Positions 46,981 to 58,144 of a DNA stretch of 64,000 nucleotides are shown in pieces. The stretch comes from Anisodus tanguticus (taxonomy: Eukaryota > Streptophyta > Magnoliopsida > Solanales > Solanaceae): contig CM067555.1 of assembly GCA_034509755.1 (NCBI GenBank), positions 6,952,142 to 7,016,141 on the forward strand. Reading direction: 5' to 3'. The position numbers and the translations under genes are program-made. Under the pieces are notes generated by a model. It was not told the origin of the DNA and ran no database searches. It saw only the letters and a program-made list of their open reading frames with translations. Numbering within the stretch: position 1 is the stretch's first letter; each line of letters starts with the position of its first letter.

Positions 46981-48471
46981 TTTGGTGCTATCTTTTCTTT
47001 TTTACCATTCTAATCTTCTTCCTCAATCACAAACCATAATTCCTCAAAACCCTCTCCACAATTCTCACCAATGAAAACTTTCCCTTTGTCAGAACCCATG
47101 TCAGCCAACATATCTTCCAACACTCCAATTAGCACTAGTCCTCCATTGAACACACCTATGCAACCGGGCCAGTACTCTTCCTCAAATCCCCCAAAGGATA
47201 TGTCTAGGGCGTTAGTGTTTAAGGGTTTCGATGAACCCTTAGATATTAGTTACCCTGGAGATGACAACACCCCCATTGATGTAGATGAAACCACTGATTT
47301 TACATCCTTGGATAAGAGGCCCAGATCATCTACCTTCCCTACTCGCTGATCGAGTAGAGTGTTCGAGAAAATGTCCGAGAAGATTCAAGTAGCAAAAGAA
47401 CAAAATGTGAATCCTCTAAAACCGTCTACTCGAGCAGTGATAGTGAAAGTACAGGCTCTATTTTCTCAACTGATGAAGAACCTTCAGCTTCTGAACCACA
47501 CGATGTGTCTACCAAAGTCACAGGTATACCATTGTCCCTTCTAAGTCAAATTGAGAAGGATTGGTAGATAGTTGACTCGGAAGCAACCAATCATGTGGTT
47601 TTCAATTTAAAGATCTTTACTGATTACATAGCCCTTTTTGATAGTGATATAAGAAGAGTCCATTTACCTATAGGAGAAACCAGTATGATTACACACTTTG
47701 GGTCTTCTCATATATTGGAAGGAAAAATTATCAAGGATGTGTTGTATGTCCCTAAGTTTAGATATAATTTACTATCAATATCTAAAATAACAAGGGAAAT
47801 AGGGTTGTTTATCTCCTTTTTCTGATTGTTGTATGTTCCAGGACATTTACAGTAGAAAGGTTAAGGAGATTGGTATAGTGGAGCATGGTATGTATGTGCT
47901 GGATCAGTTGAACACCACAGGGAACACTGGTAGGTAGTTATTTGGTGCTATCTTTTCTTTTTTTTACCATTCTAATCTTCTTCCTCAATCACAAGCCATA
48001 ATTCCTCAAAACCCTCTCCACAATTCTCACCAATGAAAACTTCCCCTTTGTCAGAACCCATGTCAGCCAACATATCTTCCAACACTCCAATTAGCACTAG
48101 TCCTCCATTGAACACACCTATGCAACCGGGCCAGTACTCTTCCTCAAATCCCCAAAGGATATGTCTAGGGCGTTAGTGTTTAAGGGTTTCGATGAACCCT
48201 TAGATATTAGTTACCCTGGAGATGACAACACCCCCATTGATGTAGATGAAACCACTGATTTTACATCCTTGGATAAGAGACCCAGATCATCTGCCTTCCC
48301 TACTCGCTGATCGAGTAGAGTGTTCGAGAAAATGTCCGAGAAGATTCAAGTAGCAAAAGAACAAAATGTGAATCCTCTAAAACCGTCTACTCGAGCAGTG
48401 ATAGTGAAAGTACATGCTCTATTTTCTCAACTGATGAAGAACCTTCAGCTTCTGAACCACACGATGTGTCT
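46551..48471 (+). repeat. 960-bp tandem duplication, about 99% identical
   Basis: Unit 1 is 46551-47510 and unit 2 is 47511-48471. Both start ACCAAAGTCACAGGTATACC. I see roughly ten differences (for example GACTCTG/GACTCGG, GTTATATG/GTTGTATG, one C lost in the CCCCC run near 47190/48152). The unit carries copia protease remnants, the chimeric junction and the first part of the transposon-protein frame. Shared stop codons show that decay came first and duplication second. Confidence 0.95.
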
Positions 48472-49459
48472 CTGGAATGGGAAATCCTAGATGAAACTCC
48501 CTTAAAACAATTCTTTCCAAAAGGAGTTCCCACGGCTACAAGGTCAAGTGCTGCACCAGATGTTGCCACAAATGCCACAATATCTCAGGCAACATTCCAG
48601 CCAAGATCTGAAGAGGCACACACCCCAACTTTCTCCAACAATACCGAATCCATCATCCTAGACTTGTCCGGTTCAGACAATGAGGTATCTGCTTTCTCCA
48701 ATAAATTTTACTCTAAAGCTAAACATGATAAATGGGACTATTATAGAAATAGAGTAATTATGTCTGAAAGAGAGTTAGATATTGCCTCATGCTCTGAATA
48801 TGGTCTAGTGGAATTTCTGGAAGACAGACAACTTCTGGGCTCTATTACTGGAAAAGAATCATATGTTGATGAGATTATAAGGTTGTTTTATGCCAATTTA
48901 AACTCTGCTATAGAGGATACCTCCTCAAAGAAATTTGGGAAGGTAAAATCTCTATAATAAAATTTATCAATTTACACCTTCAATCATCAATCAATGCATG
49001 AGTCTTAATACTAAAGAGTGAATGAAAGGAACGGGAAGAGTAACAGCAAACATGGATACAATGATTGAATATCTCTCTGGAGGTATATTGAAGAAATCGA
49101 TCCCTAGATGTCCAACATCAAAACTCACTGCCTTATTTTCAACCCTCCACAAAATTGTTATTCACAATTGGCTTCCCTCTCTAAATGAGTCAGTTGTGAC
49201 AACTGAACAAGCCTCTCCGCTATTTCAAATTGGGAAAGAATTCAAAGTTGATTTAGAAAAAATGATCTTCTATCAAATTGCTAACCTGGCAGAAAAAAAG
49301 TCAACTTCCATCATTTATTTTCCCTATCTGATCTATAAAATATTAACTATCCAAGGCCTTGAATCTATGAGAGGAGACACTCTGGAGAAAGATCCTGAAC
49401 TTTACACTGTCAACAAAGCAATTCTGAATAGCAAAGAGAGAGTTATTGACCTACCTTAG
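47071..49459 (+). pseudogene. SIRE-like retroelement frame resembling the putative plant transposon protein domain
   Basis: A leader rich in T and C precedes ATG at 47071. The N-terminal part is Ser/Pro/Thr-rich (SANISSNTPISTSPP) and acidic (GDDNTPIDVDETTDF). It is present twice because of the tandem duplication; the second copy (from 48032) has a 1-base frameshift. Downstream, 48466-48957 gives a folded-looking segment with FSNKFYSKAKHDKWDYYRNR and ERELDIASCSEYGLVEFLED. 49022-49459 gives a helical segment with LHKIVIHNWLPSLNE and MIFYQIANLAEKKS. Together they resemble the 'putative plant transposon protein' region carried by large retroelements in nightshades (recognition from memory). Frameshifts near 48957 show that it is broken. 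Confidence 0.6.
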
Positions 49460-50290
49460 AAAAAAGAAGGAGAAAGGGAGAATGTTGCCAGGAATGTTCC
49501 CAACATTCAGGCAACACTGGTCCAAGGCAATCTATACTGTCCACAAATTGGCTTGTGGAGCGAATTACAAAAATCACCGTACAAATTACTGAGGTTGATA
49601 CCGCCAGAGATGCCCTGGTTCAAGCCTGGGATCATTTCTTGCTTCTACTTTCTTCAAAAACGGGGAAGATGATTCTATATACAGGGGGAGAAAAGAGAAG
49701 AGGGTGAAGGTACGAGTGGAGAAGTTGTTGTTGCTGAAGAAGCTGTGGATGCTGCTATGCAGAGAAAAGAAGTTGTTGGAAGGAAAGTCTTACTGAAGAG
49801 GCTGAGATTGAAGGCCGAAGCTGAAGATGCTATATAGAGGGATGAAAGTGAAGTTGAAGCTGCTAGGTAGAGAGAGAAGCAAGCTGAAGTGGTTATGCAA
49901 AAGTAGAAAGTTGCTGGAAGCTGCTACTGCTGCATAATGAGCAAGGGAGAAGTTGTTGTTGATGATGATTTTTTATGGATTTTTTTGTTTTGGCTATTAG
50001 GTGATGTGGATGGTTATATTGACAATGCTCTATTCTGACAATGTTTTTCTTGATTGTGTGGATGACCTATATGCTGATATCATTTCTTCTAATCCTATAA
50101 GAGTGGTGTATACATGTTTGCTTGTATGTCATTTTAATCCTACAGAGTGGTATATACATGTTTCTTGTATGCCATCACAGGTTAAGGGGGAGAGTGTCAA
50201 TAGTCACAAGTATTGGACAGTGTCCGCGACAAAGAACTAAGTCATTTGTACCCGTTGAAATGTGTTTTGTGAAGAAATGCAAAAAGGGGG
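49460..50290 (+). pseudogene. Glu/Ala/Val-rich tail of the SIRE-like element
   Basis: From about 49700 to 49910 one frame with stops is rich in Glu, Ala, Val and Lys (EEAVDAAMQRKEVV), a likely former coiled coil. The rest has no domain. It ends in a purine tract, AAAAAGGGGGAGA (50281-50293), directly before the LTR. Confidence 0.55.
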
Positions 50291-50294
50291 AGAT

Positions 50295-51140
50295 TGTTAA
50301 TGTTGAGTTTGGTGCTGTGATATTTGACCCAACATATATTCTGAAGTACTGATTTAAATGCATAAAAATGTTGGGACAAATGTCACAACATTCGGACCAA
50401 CATTTTCTCATAACAGTTTTGTCTTACTTCACGTTCATGATAAGTAATAATATTTTACTGTGGGGTAAAATAGACTTAGGTGTGGTGAATTGGAGCTATG
50501 TAAACGTGGGAGAAAGAGTCAAAACTTGGGGAAGAAGTCGAGTGAAGAACAAGTCAAAGTTGTTGAGATTTCGACTCCATGATCCTCTCTAACAAACACA
50601 CAAGCTGCCCACCTTTCCCACAACCTTCTCAACCGATCGATGAGTTTTTCAAGGAAGACTCTCTACTATAAATAGAGAGGCTACAAAGGTGAATCGATAT
50701 ACAGAAACAGATTGCAAAAATATCAAGAGAGCTCTCGAGAATTCATCTCAGAAAACTGGATCACAAGTGTTGCCTGAGCGTGTCGACAACATTTTGTCCA
50801 ACATTACAATTGCAGTTTAGATTCTAGATTAGCTTTGTATTGAGCAATTGTAATATATATGTCTATTTAGTTAGATTTTTCATGCAGAAGTTATCTGTGA
50901 CTTCAACATTTAATTTCTTTCTGTTTCATCTTGTCAAATTGTAAAGAAAGGAATTTGTAATTTTTGTATATAAGAAATATATACAATACTTCCGTTGCAT
51001 TGCTCTTTAAAGTTTTCTTTTTTTACTAAAGTGTTATCACTGGTGCCGGACGACATTATACATTCGGAAACTGAGTTGGCATTCGAGTTAATTTATTTCT
51101 AGTGTGTTTTTATTGTTCCATAGCATACCCGGACCTAACA
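50295..51140 (+). repeat. 3' LTR of a SIRE-like copia element, 846 bp
   Basis: It begins TGTTAATGTTGAG right after the polypurine tract and ends GGACCTAACA, giving TGTTA...TAACA ends. TATAAATAGAGAGG near 50667 is a good TATA box and matches the promoter position in such LTRs. No 5' LTR partner is present: the 5' half of this element was lost when it fused to the copia remnant at 46975. Confidence 0.75.
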
Positions 51141-51767
51141 CTCGGTACTAGTTTTCATCCGCTGGATGTCTTTTAATGAAAGCATTACTTGATCTACAAG
51201 AAAAAAAAAGTTAATTTGTTAAGCACAATTTTCATTTTGATTGATAATACAGTATCAGAAGGAGAATCCATTTAAATAGCTCTATTCTTAGCCCCAAAGC
51301 AAAGGGAACACTCAGCCACATTTTTCACATCATTTTACGGGGAGTGCATTAGCTCTTTTTTCGTCTAAGGCGTTATTGGTTTAGAGTTTGCAAAAACAGA
51401 GTTAGTAAATTCAGTTTGGGAGTTTAGATATTTCAGTCTTTGTGATGCGCGCTTTTGTCAAAGGTCTTTTTATTCACTAACTTGTTTGCTTTTGCTTTTA
51501 TTGTTCTGTTTTGGGGTTCAATTTTGTAAGAGGGGAAACAACCTCGAGGAAGAGGCGTAGTGCTGAAGTAGCTATTCTGATTGCATCTAGAAACATCCTT
51601 GGTCTATGTTGGGTGCCACAATATTAATTACTGCATCGAATAAAGTACTTGTATGCACCAGCAAGTTAAGTACCAAAACAAATAGCTTCACAAAGTTGCA
51701 GAGCGAATTTGCATTTGCAACACCAAAATTTGAAGGGTAAAAAATATTCAATCATATCACGCCGGTT

Positions 51768-51896
51768 TTCTAAGCCGACGGTCTATCGGAAACAACCTCT
51801 CTACCTCACAAAGATAGGGGTAAGGTAAGGTCTGCGTATATCTTATCCTCCCCAAACCTCATCCGTGAGATCACACTGAGTTTGTTGTTGTTATTG
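51768..51896 (+). mobile_element. TS-type SINE with 14-bp target duplication
   Basis: Contains GGTCTATCGGAAACAACCTC, GGGGTAAGGTAAGGTCTGCG and CCTCCCCAAACCTC, and ends TTTGTTGTTGTTATTG. The flanks ATATCACGCCGGTT (51754-51767) and ATATCACGCTGGTT (51897-51910) differ at one base. Only the 3' part of the SINE was inserted (129 bp). Confidence 0.8.
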
Positions 51897-52299
51897 ATAT
51901 CACGCTGGTTAAAATCCATCCATGACCTCTACAGGAAAACAGTTCTTACAGATAGAGAGCCTTGAGTATGCAAGGTAGAGGCTTAGTTGATATAGATTTT
52001 TAGCATAGAGACTATGCTTTTGTTTTTCTTGTTGGGGCAAGGGGAGGCACAGATCAAAAGAAAATGTCTGTACAAGTAGACTTTACCAAATAATATAAAT
52101 CTGTTAAAGTTTTGTCACAGTGCAGTTAATATGCAGAGCTAGAGAACTTATTTAAAATATGCTTTTTAATTCATTTTTCTAAAATATGGCAACTGCAAAA
52201 GCAGTACGTATTTAGGGTGATGAAACAATTTTTGGCACCAGCACCTAATTGTGGAACGGAAACTGGTGTAGCCACTATAGTACTTATACTAAAGAGTTG

Positions 52300-53276
52300 T
52301 GACTGACTTATTGCAGCTTTTGTTTACCTCTAAGTAGTGGAACCTGATCCAGAGAGCTATATTTAGCATGAGGTGAAAATAAAAATAGAAAGGTGTTTAA
52401 TGGTCCTATACTCTACCAAATGTAAAAAGATGCAAAGGTCACACATATCAAAAATCTAAACAAAAACTATATGCAGCATAACTTCTCTTTTCAACACAAA
52501 ACATACTTTGTGGCCTCAAAATGAAACTAGACCATTAAGTTGAAATAAGGGAAGAAAAAAAATATCCAAAGTTTTCATTTTTGATCGAATTCCGTCTAGT
52601 AAGCCTCGAGATCTTACAGATGCTGTTGAGAATCGTCATTAACCAATCATGTATCGGACGCACCATCCCTTGAAGCCAAGTCAGAGACTACAAGACGTCT
52701 CGCAGAGCGACTCTCAACGAGGACGTTGAGACTGTTCGGAAAAAAAAAAAAAATTTGGCAACATCCGCCTTTACTAAAGAAAAATTAACCGAAAAAACTT
52801 CTTGCGCAATTCATGCCTTTCTGTTTTTATGACCAGAAATTCTTTCTTGATTTTCATAAAAAATTGTTCTCTAGACTTTTTATCAATATGAGGTATCCAG
52901 TATATTAATAGGTTGTCAATTGCAGTCAAGTAACTTTTAGAATTATAAGACAGGATGTTATAAGGTCTCTTGTTATGGATATATATTTGCTTGATTCAGT
53001 CTTTCTGGTGTAAAAAAGAACATGTATGAGCCGGGCCTTCGAGATTTATGTGGAACTCTCTAAATGTTAGTATCACTTACCAAATCATCTGCTAAACAAC
53101 ATCTGTAAAAAGTATATTTGTGCCTTGATGTTTCCAACTTAGGCATACTTGACAAAATACCTTTTTTAAGAAACTTGAAGTTCTTAAGCATCTCTAATCA
53201 GTCCTAAAAATATGGATTAATAAACTTTAAAAAAGAATTAGTGTATTGAACATGCAATACAGAAAAATTAACTGCA
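52300..53276 (-). repeat. Downstream flank of the F-box locus, duplicated at 57.1 and 60.5 kb
   Basis: Blocks such as AAAAGATGCAAAGGTCACA, the run GTGGCCTCAAAATGAAACTAGACCATTAAG with variants, and GGGCCTTCGAGATTTATGTG recur near 57150-57280 and 60620-60920 in the same order. This is the 3' flank of the minus-strand F-box copies and shows that the whole locus was duplicated, not just the coding part. Confidence 0.75.
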
Positions 53277-54259
53277 TCACCAATCTAATAGAAAATTAAT
53301 TTTCTTCCTCTCCCAAAGGTTACTCCTTGCCAGCTCCCCACTTCTGAGTTCCACAGGCTGATTGTTCTGATCGAATGAGTAGGCTTTCACTTGTTTCAAT
53401 TGACTATGCCAAGGATTCCTTCGATGAGAATTAGAATGACTCGAATTCTTCAAATTCATTAAATGATCCAGGAAACATGTAACCATTTTTTACCTGAGTG
53501 TACGTTGAGTCTCCTCGGATGACAACTCCATAGCAAAGCATCCACAAAAGTTGGACATGTCTCAAAAGACCTTATATCTACATTCAAAACATCCAGTTGT
53601 GCGGCAGGAACACTATGGCGCAGTTGCAAATCTTTCATGTTGATATCATTGCATTTGACAAAATAAAGGGAAACTTGAGACAAAGAGGTCAAATTTGACA
53701 GAAAATTCCTCAACTTACAGAACCATGCAGCATTTAGATTGTTGGAGCAATGAGGAACGATTTCTGAGTGCTTCAATTGATTCGACTCTTTTGCAATTTT
53801 GTGCTCAGAAACTCGATCTCCTTTATACTCAATTGATACCACAGTTGGGGCATCAATCTTCTCTATGCCCGTCTCTAATATTCCGTGTAATGAACGAGAG
53901 AAGCTAAGATCTCTATACAGTAGATCTCTTACGCCATTCTGAATAGCGATGCCAAGCCACTTATCAAGTAGAGGGAAAACTTTAGAAGAATTATAGTCAG
54001 AGAAGTTCCAAAATTTGAACTTGTTGATCGGGATTTTTCTGTCCCTATATCTCGCCAGAATTTTATCTACTGTTTCAAAGTCTTTGCAACAATGAACTCT
54101 GAATTCCAAGTTGGGATGAGTGAACCACGCTTGTAGCCATGTTTTGGAGAGAATGCTCATCTTCGCTGCTTCTTGAAAACTAAGGTAAGAGATTATTTTT
54201 TGAATGAGACATTCATGCAATATGTCTGCTGTGGTTGTGGACCTCAGGCGTGTAGCCAT
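53277..54259 (-). pseudogene. F-box/LRR-type gene, internally deleted and frameshifted
   Basis: The start is taken at MATRLRSTTTADILHE (54259), where the F-box begins; an upstream in-frame ATG at 54340 adds 27 unlikely residues. The F-box reads ISYLSFQEAAKMSILSKTW. A conserved region (RYRDRKIPINKFKFW, DKWLGIAIQNGVRDL) follows. The leucine-rich repeats present in the copy at 61.2 kb are then missing, and the sequence jumps to EKIDAPTVVSIEYKG. The end LLWSCHPRRLNVHSGKK is followed by a one-base shift near 53495; the proper continuation MVTCFLDHLMNLKNSSHSNS ... VELRSGELARSNLWERKK is in the next frame and ends at 53277. Such proteins are SCF ubiquitin-ligase adaptors. A truncated but translated form of about 267 residues cannot be excluded. 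Confidence 0.8.
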
Positions 54260-54474
54260 GTTTTGAATAAACCCTAATGTGAATGCCAATTTACAGATTA
54301 TAATATATGGTTTTGGAAGTAAATAAAACCGTATTCTCATAGGAATCCTACTTCTAATGGAAAGCTTGTAGCGTGTAGTATCATGGAGTCCACAAAATAA
54401 CTAAAAGTTTGAGTTTGCATATGGGCCCCACATGTCCCCTAATAAATATTAATCCCTCCATTTTAATTTAAGGG

Positions 54475-54640
54475 TGTGTTCGATATGGAAGAAAATTATT
54501 TTCATGAAAAAATGTTTTCTTGGAACATATTTTCTAGGGAAATAAATGGGTTTACTGAAAAATGTTTTCTAGAAAAATTATTTCAGATTGGGGTTTGGCT
54601 TAAAAGTGAGTGGGTCGGGTTCTGGATCGGGTTTGGAATG
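54475..54640. mobile_element. Partial Harbinger/Tourist-like MITE end
   Basis: GGGTGTGTTCGATATGGAAG followed by AAATGTTTTCT repeats resembles the left part of the element at 57274-57678. No inverted right end is found. Confidence 0.4.
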
Positions 54641-55006
54641 GCTTTAATTTAATTTTAATGGATTAATTTAGTAATGTGGACCTTTAATTAGACACCACGT
54701 GTAAAATCTGGTGTTGTAAAACCAGTCATTTGAGTCGTTAATGAAAAGTGGCATAAATGTGTATTTTTGGTCACGGTAATAACATAAAGGAGTCCAACTA
54801 TTAACGAGTGACTCGAGATAAAAACTTCTTTTAAAAAAGTGTTCTCTATGTTACAAAAATGATATGTAATTTTGAAAAGATCTATCCAGTGTGAAAAAGC
54901 CAAAAACAACATCGACAAGAAACAAAACTGAAGTGACACATTATCTGCCTGAAAATTTTGTGCCCGTTACATCCTGAATATTTTTTTAGTCAAATATAAT
55001 TAGTTA

Positions 55007-55225
55007 CTCTCTCTCTCCCCCAAAAGATTAATTTGTTTTCCTTATTAGTTTATCTAAAAAAGATTGATTTTTTTTTATATTTAGAAATAATTTAATTTTA
55101 TTAGATCATTTACAGCCACATGAATATCTAAAATTAATTTTAGACCACACATTTCAAAAGTATTCTTTTATTTCTACAACTTTATGTCAAGTCAAATTAG
55201 ACCAATCTTTTTGAAACGGAGGGAG
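55007..55225. mobile_element. Stowaway-type MITE
   Basis: Starts CTCTCTCTCTCCCCCAAAAG and ends AATCTTTTTGAAACGGAGGGAG with TA on both sides; 219 bp. Confidence 0.8.
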
Positions 55226-55751
55226 TATTTGACAAGAAATACCTTGTGGTCTTGAACCGATTAGTAATTCACGTAAACCAGCAAATGACAACTATTAGCT
55301 AATGTTAAACACAATCAAATTGTAAGACAAATCAGTACACGCTTTGGTAACGAAAACTGAATCTCTGATCCTCCTGATATAATGCTATAAAAGAAGCAAA
55401 GGATGGGAACTTAAAATCCAGCTGAAAGCCTGCAGTGTGGGTTCGAACTCTGGTGGAAATAATTTGCTCTCTTCTGGGGTAAGACTTTGTGGGTGATATC
55501 AGTTGCTCTGGTCATTCAGGCATATTCCGCGATTTACTAGTAGTAATGCTGAGAGACCGAGAATACTATCTTCGGGAATAGTCTTGCGTAAGACGGAAAG
55601 CGGGATATCAAAAAAAGAAGCAAAGCTGTTTTTGATTTGTACTCACCTCTTAATCAATTACTCAATATAACCAATTTATTTCAATATAATTTGCAATGAC
55701 ATTTAACTTAAACTTGCAATCACCCGAATTCACAATAATTGGCAAGGTCTA

Positions 55752-55852
55752 GGAAGAAGTGAGCCCTCGAGTAACTGGTAAAGTTGCTACCATGTGACCA
55801 GGAGGTCACGGGTGCCAACTGTGGAAACAACATCTTGAAGAAATGCAAGGTA
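55752..55852 (+). mobile_element. Truncated Au SINE
   Basis: AGTGAGCCCTCGAGTAACTG, GTAAAGTTGCTACCATGTGA and CCAGGAGGTCACGGG are the Au tRNA-derived head, followed by GAAATGCAAGGTAAG. The sequence then passes straight into the copia gag remnant. The 3' half of the SINE is lost, or the two were joined by a deletion. Confidence 0.75.
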
Positions 55853-56461
55853 AGCATAGAACGAGCCTAGTAGAATGGTGGGAGCGGATTACTTTGACGA
55901 AGGAGTTTCCCAACGCCATTATAGGCCTCGGATAGACCTGCAACCATCTGAAGAACAAGATGATCATTGGTGACAAGCGGACCAACGTTCTTGGATTGAT
56001 CCGCCAATTCCTTCAGCCTTTTACAATAGGCTGAGACATTCGGAAAATCCTCCATATTGACATGGGAAAATTCCTGCTCAAGAGTGACGGCACGAGAATT
56101 TTTGTTATCTTGGAATATATCACGCACCCTATACCAAGTTTCCATCGCTATGGCGTCGGGTTCAATAATCATATGCAACAGGTCCGTAAAGGTCCATAGA
56201 GATAGTGGAATAAATTCACTGGAGTACCGTAGCATCAAGAGTCGTCCACAACATAGGGTCATCATCGGCGGTAGGCACCTTCTCCTTGCCTGCTTCTGCG
56301 GGGATGATGTGATGAAGGACTTGATGCGAGCGTGCGTGAACTATAAATAATTCCGCCCACGTCGCGTATTGGACGTTTTCCATATCAAGAGCGATAGGGA
56401 TGTGGCTCTTGATGTTGGATACTGTAAATGCATGATGAAAGGTGTTCTTTGAGGTAGACAT
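55853..56461 (-). pseudogene. Copia gag fragment, relative of the 8.5-kb gag
   Basis: On the minus strand from 56461: MSTSKNTFHHAFTVSNIKSH, then MENVQYATWAELFIVHARSH, and after a stop and frame change VTLEQEFSHVNMEDFPNVSA and LVLQMVAGLSEAYNGVGKLL, ending at PPFY and the SINE junction. Residue-by-residue it parallels the plus-strand gag near 8510-9030, so it belongs to the same family. Nothing of pol remains. Confidence 0.85.
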
Positions 56462-56606
56462 ACTGAAAAAATAAGAGGAGAATTAGGGATTTGAAAAAGA
56501 ATTTGGGAAGAGGAAAAAAACCAAAGAATTGGCCGGCGGCCGAGGAAGCTCGGGTGCCGAGAGGTAAGGGCTGCGAAAGTATGGGTTGGAGAAGGAAAAT
56601 ATACCA

Positions 56607-56770
56607 TGAAAGAAATAATCTCTTGATTATTTTTATTAATGAAAGAGGTATATATACAAATATACAAAATCTAATTATGAAAAATAAATCTACCTTTTCT
56701 TACTATAATTCTAATAGTTTTTCCTAATACAAGACTAATACCATAATTACACTTGTACAAGAATTCTACA
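56607..56770 (-). repeat. 5' LTR of the gag fragment's element
   Basis: Minus-strand sequence from TGTAGAATTCTTGTACAAG to TTATTTCTTTCA, followed by TGGTAT, the start of a copia primer site. It shares GTAATTATGGTA and CATTAATAAAAATAATCAA with the LTR family at 12855-13057, but is shorter and diverged. Confidence 0.7.
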
Positions 56771-57059
56771 ACTATGGTAAATTTAATATACACAATTCGT
56801 TCCTTTGATATACACGGCTTTGTCCGTGTACATCACAGCTTCTGTCAAATAAGAAACGGATGTTGGCACAGGTACCTCGTAGTGATACGAAAACTGGAAT
56901 ACTTTAAAGCCACTAAAATTTAATTTTCTACAAAACTTTTGAAAGTGAAGGACACAAACGCCCTCGAGTAAGAGGAACAATGCAGAAGTGACAAGAAAAA
57001 AACCTACAAAAACATGGTAATTATCAAGCCCTGTGGTTTGAAGCCACAAAATATTTCAT

Positions 57060-57830
57060 GCAAATGCACCAGTAGTTTGAGTACCAGATAACATTGCGAG
57101 TATGCACCAGCAGGTTGAGTACCAACACAAATGAACACTCATTTCTCTCTCTAAAAAGATGCAAAAGTCACAGATATCACAAGTCTAAAACAGAATTATA
57201 TGTAATGCAGCTTACATGATCTTTTCAAACAAAGTAGATGCTTTGAGCCCTCAAAATGGAATTAGAACATTAAGGGTGTGTTTGGTATAGAAAACATTTT
57301 CCTTGAAAATAAGTAAGAAACTCACTTATTTTCTAGTGTTTGGTATGTAAGTAAAAAAAGTATTATCCTAAGAGCATTTATATGTAATCTATCAAAATAC
57401 TATGGGGTGGGATGGGTGGGGAGTGGGTGTTAGGCGGTGGTGGGGGTGAGATGGTGAAGGGGGTGGGGGTTAGGAGCGTTGGGTGGATGGGGAGGTGACA
57501 ATAAACTTGTAATGTTACTTATGGACTTGTTTTCCCTATTTTCGGAAGTCATTTTTCTCATTTTTAAGGAACTTGTTTTTCAAGGAAAAATAATTTTCAA
57601 TAAATTTTGACCAACCAAACATGAGAAAATTGGAAAATATTTTGTGAAAAATGTTTTCCTTTCATACCAAACACACTCTAAGTTGAAATAAGCCACTATA
57701 AAATTAATTGGTCTATCAATTTCATAGTGATGCAACTTTTAGATTTAGATGACATGAGAAGTTGTGAGGTCTCTTGTTTGAATATTTTGGTTCAGTGATT
57801 TTAAAAGTACAAAATGAACTGTACTTTGGG
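57060..57830 (-). repeat. Coding-less relic of the F-box locus flank
   Basis: ATGCACCAGCAGGTTGAGTA (57101 on) parallels ATGCACCAGCAAGTTAAGTA at about 51655. AAAAAGATGCAAAAGTCACA, CCCTCAAAATGGAATTAGAA, and (after a MITE) AGTTGAAATAAG and GAGGTCTCTTGTTTGAATAT parallel 52430-52990 and 60630-60850. The F-box coding part is absent. Confidence 0.65.
57274..57678. mobile_element. Harbinger/Tourist-type MITE with TAA duplication
   Basis: Starts GGGTGTGTTTGGTAT and ends ATACCAAACACACTC. TAA stands on both sides (57271-57273 and 57679-57681). The related flank at 52520-52550 has the uninterrupted site CATTAAGTTGAAATAAG, so the borders are confirmed by an empty site. The middle (57400-57500) is G-rich on the plus strand. 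Confidence 0.85.
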
Positions 57831-57839
57831 CATTTAAGT

Positions 57840-58144
57840 ACAAGTTGTTAAATGAACTGGGGGATGACATGAAAGTAGTGGCAACTTGCAAGTGAATGCC
57901 CAAAGATTGTTGGAACTATGTTTTGGTCTTTAGGGACAATTTTGCTTATCTCCCTAAGGAAATATTTATCAGGAGAAAAAAGAAAAAAACGCTGAAGCAA
58001 CAATACTAAAAGCATAGCACATGATACAGAATGTTAAATTGAGACAAAAAATAATCTACCTACAATGATTATGAGAGCCAAGTGGATTATAAAGAATAGT
58101 GGAGCTAATTCCTTGGATCGTTATTTAAATTTTAAATATTTATT
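57840..58144. other. Intergenic, no gene recognised
   Basis: AT-rich sequence with no feature beyond the approach to the hairpin at 58145. Confidence 0.4.

Noticed and set aside
47071..49459. Endogenous virus with an envelope gene
   Set aside because: The frame lies between retroelement parts and next to a retroelement LTR, and has no signal peptide or membrane segment that I can see. A plant retroelement accessory frame explains it.
54260..54340. Upstream ATG for the F-box copy
   Set aside because: The 27 extra residues are hydrophobic and unlike F-box protein N-termini, while MATRLRSTTT at 54259 fits.
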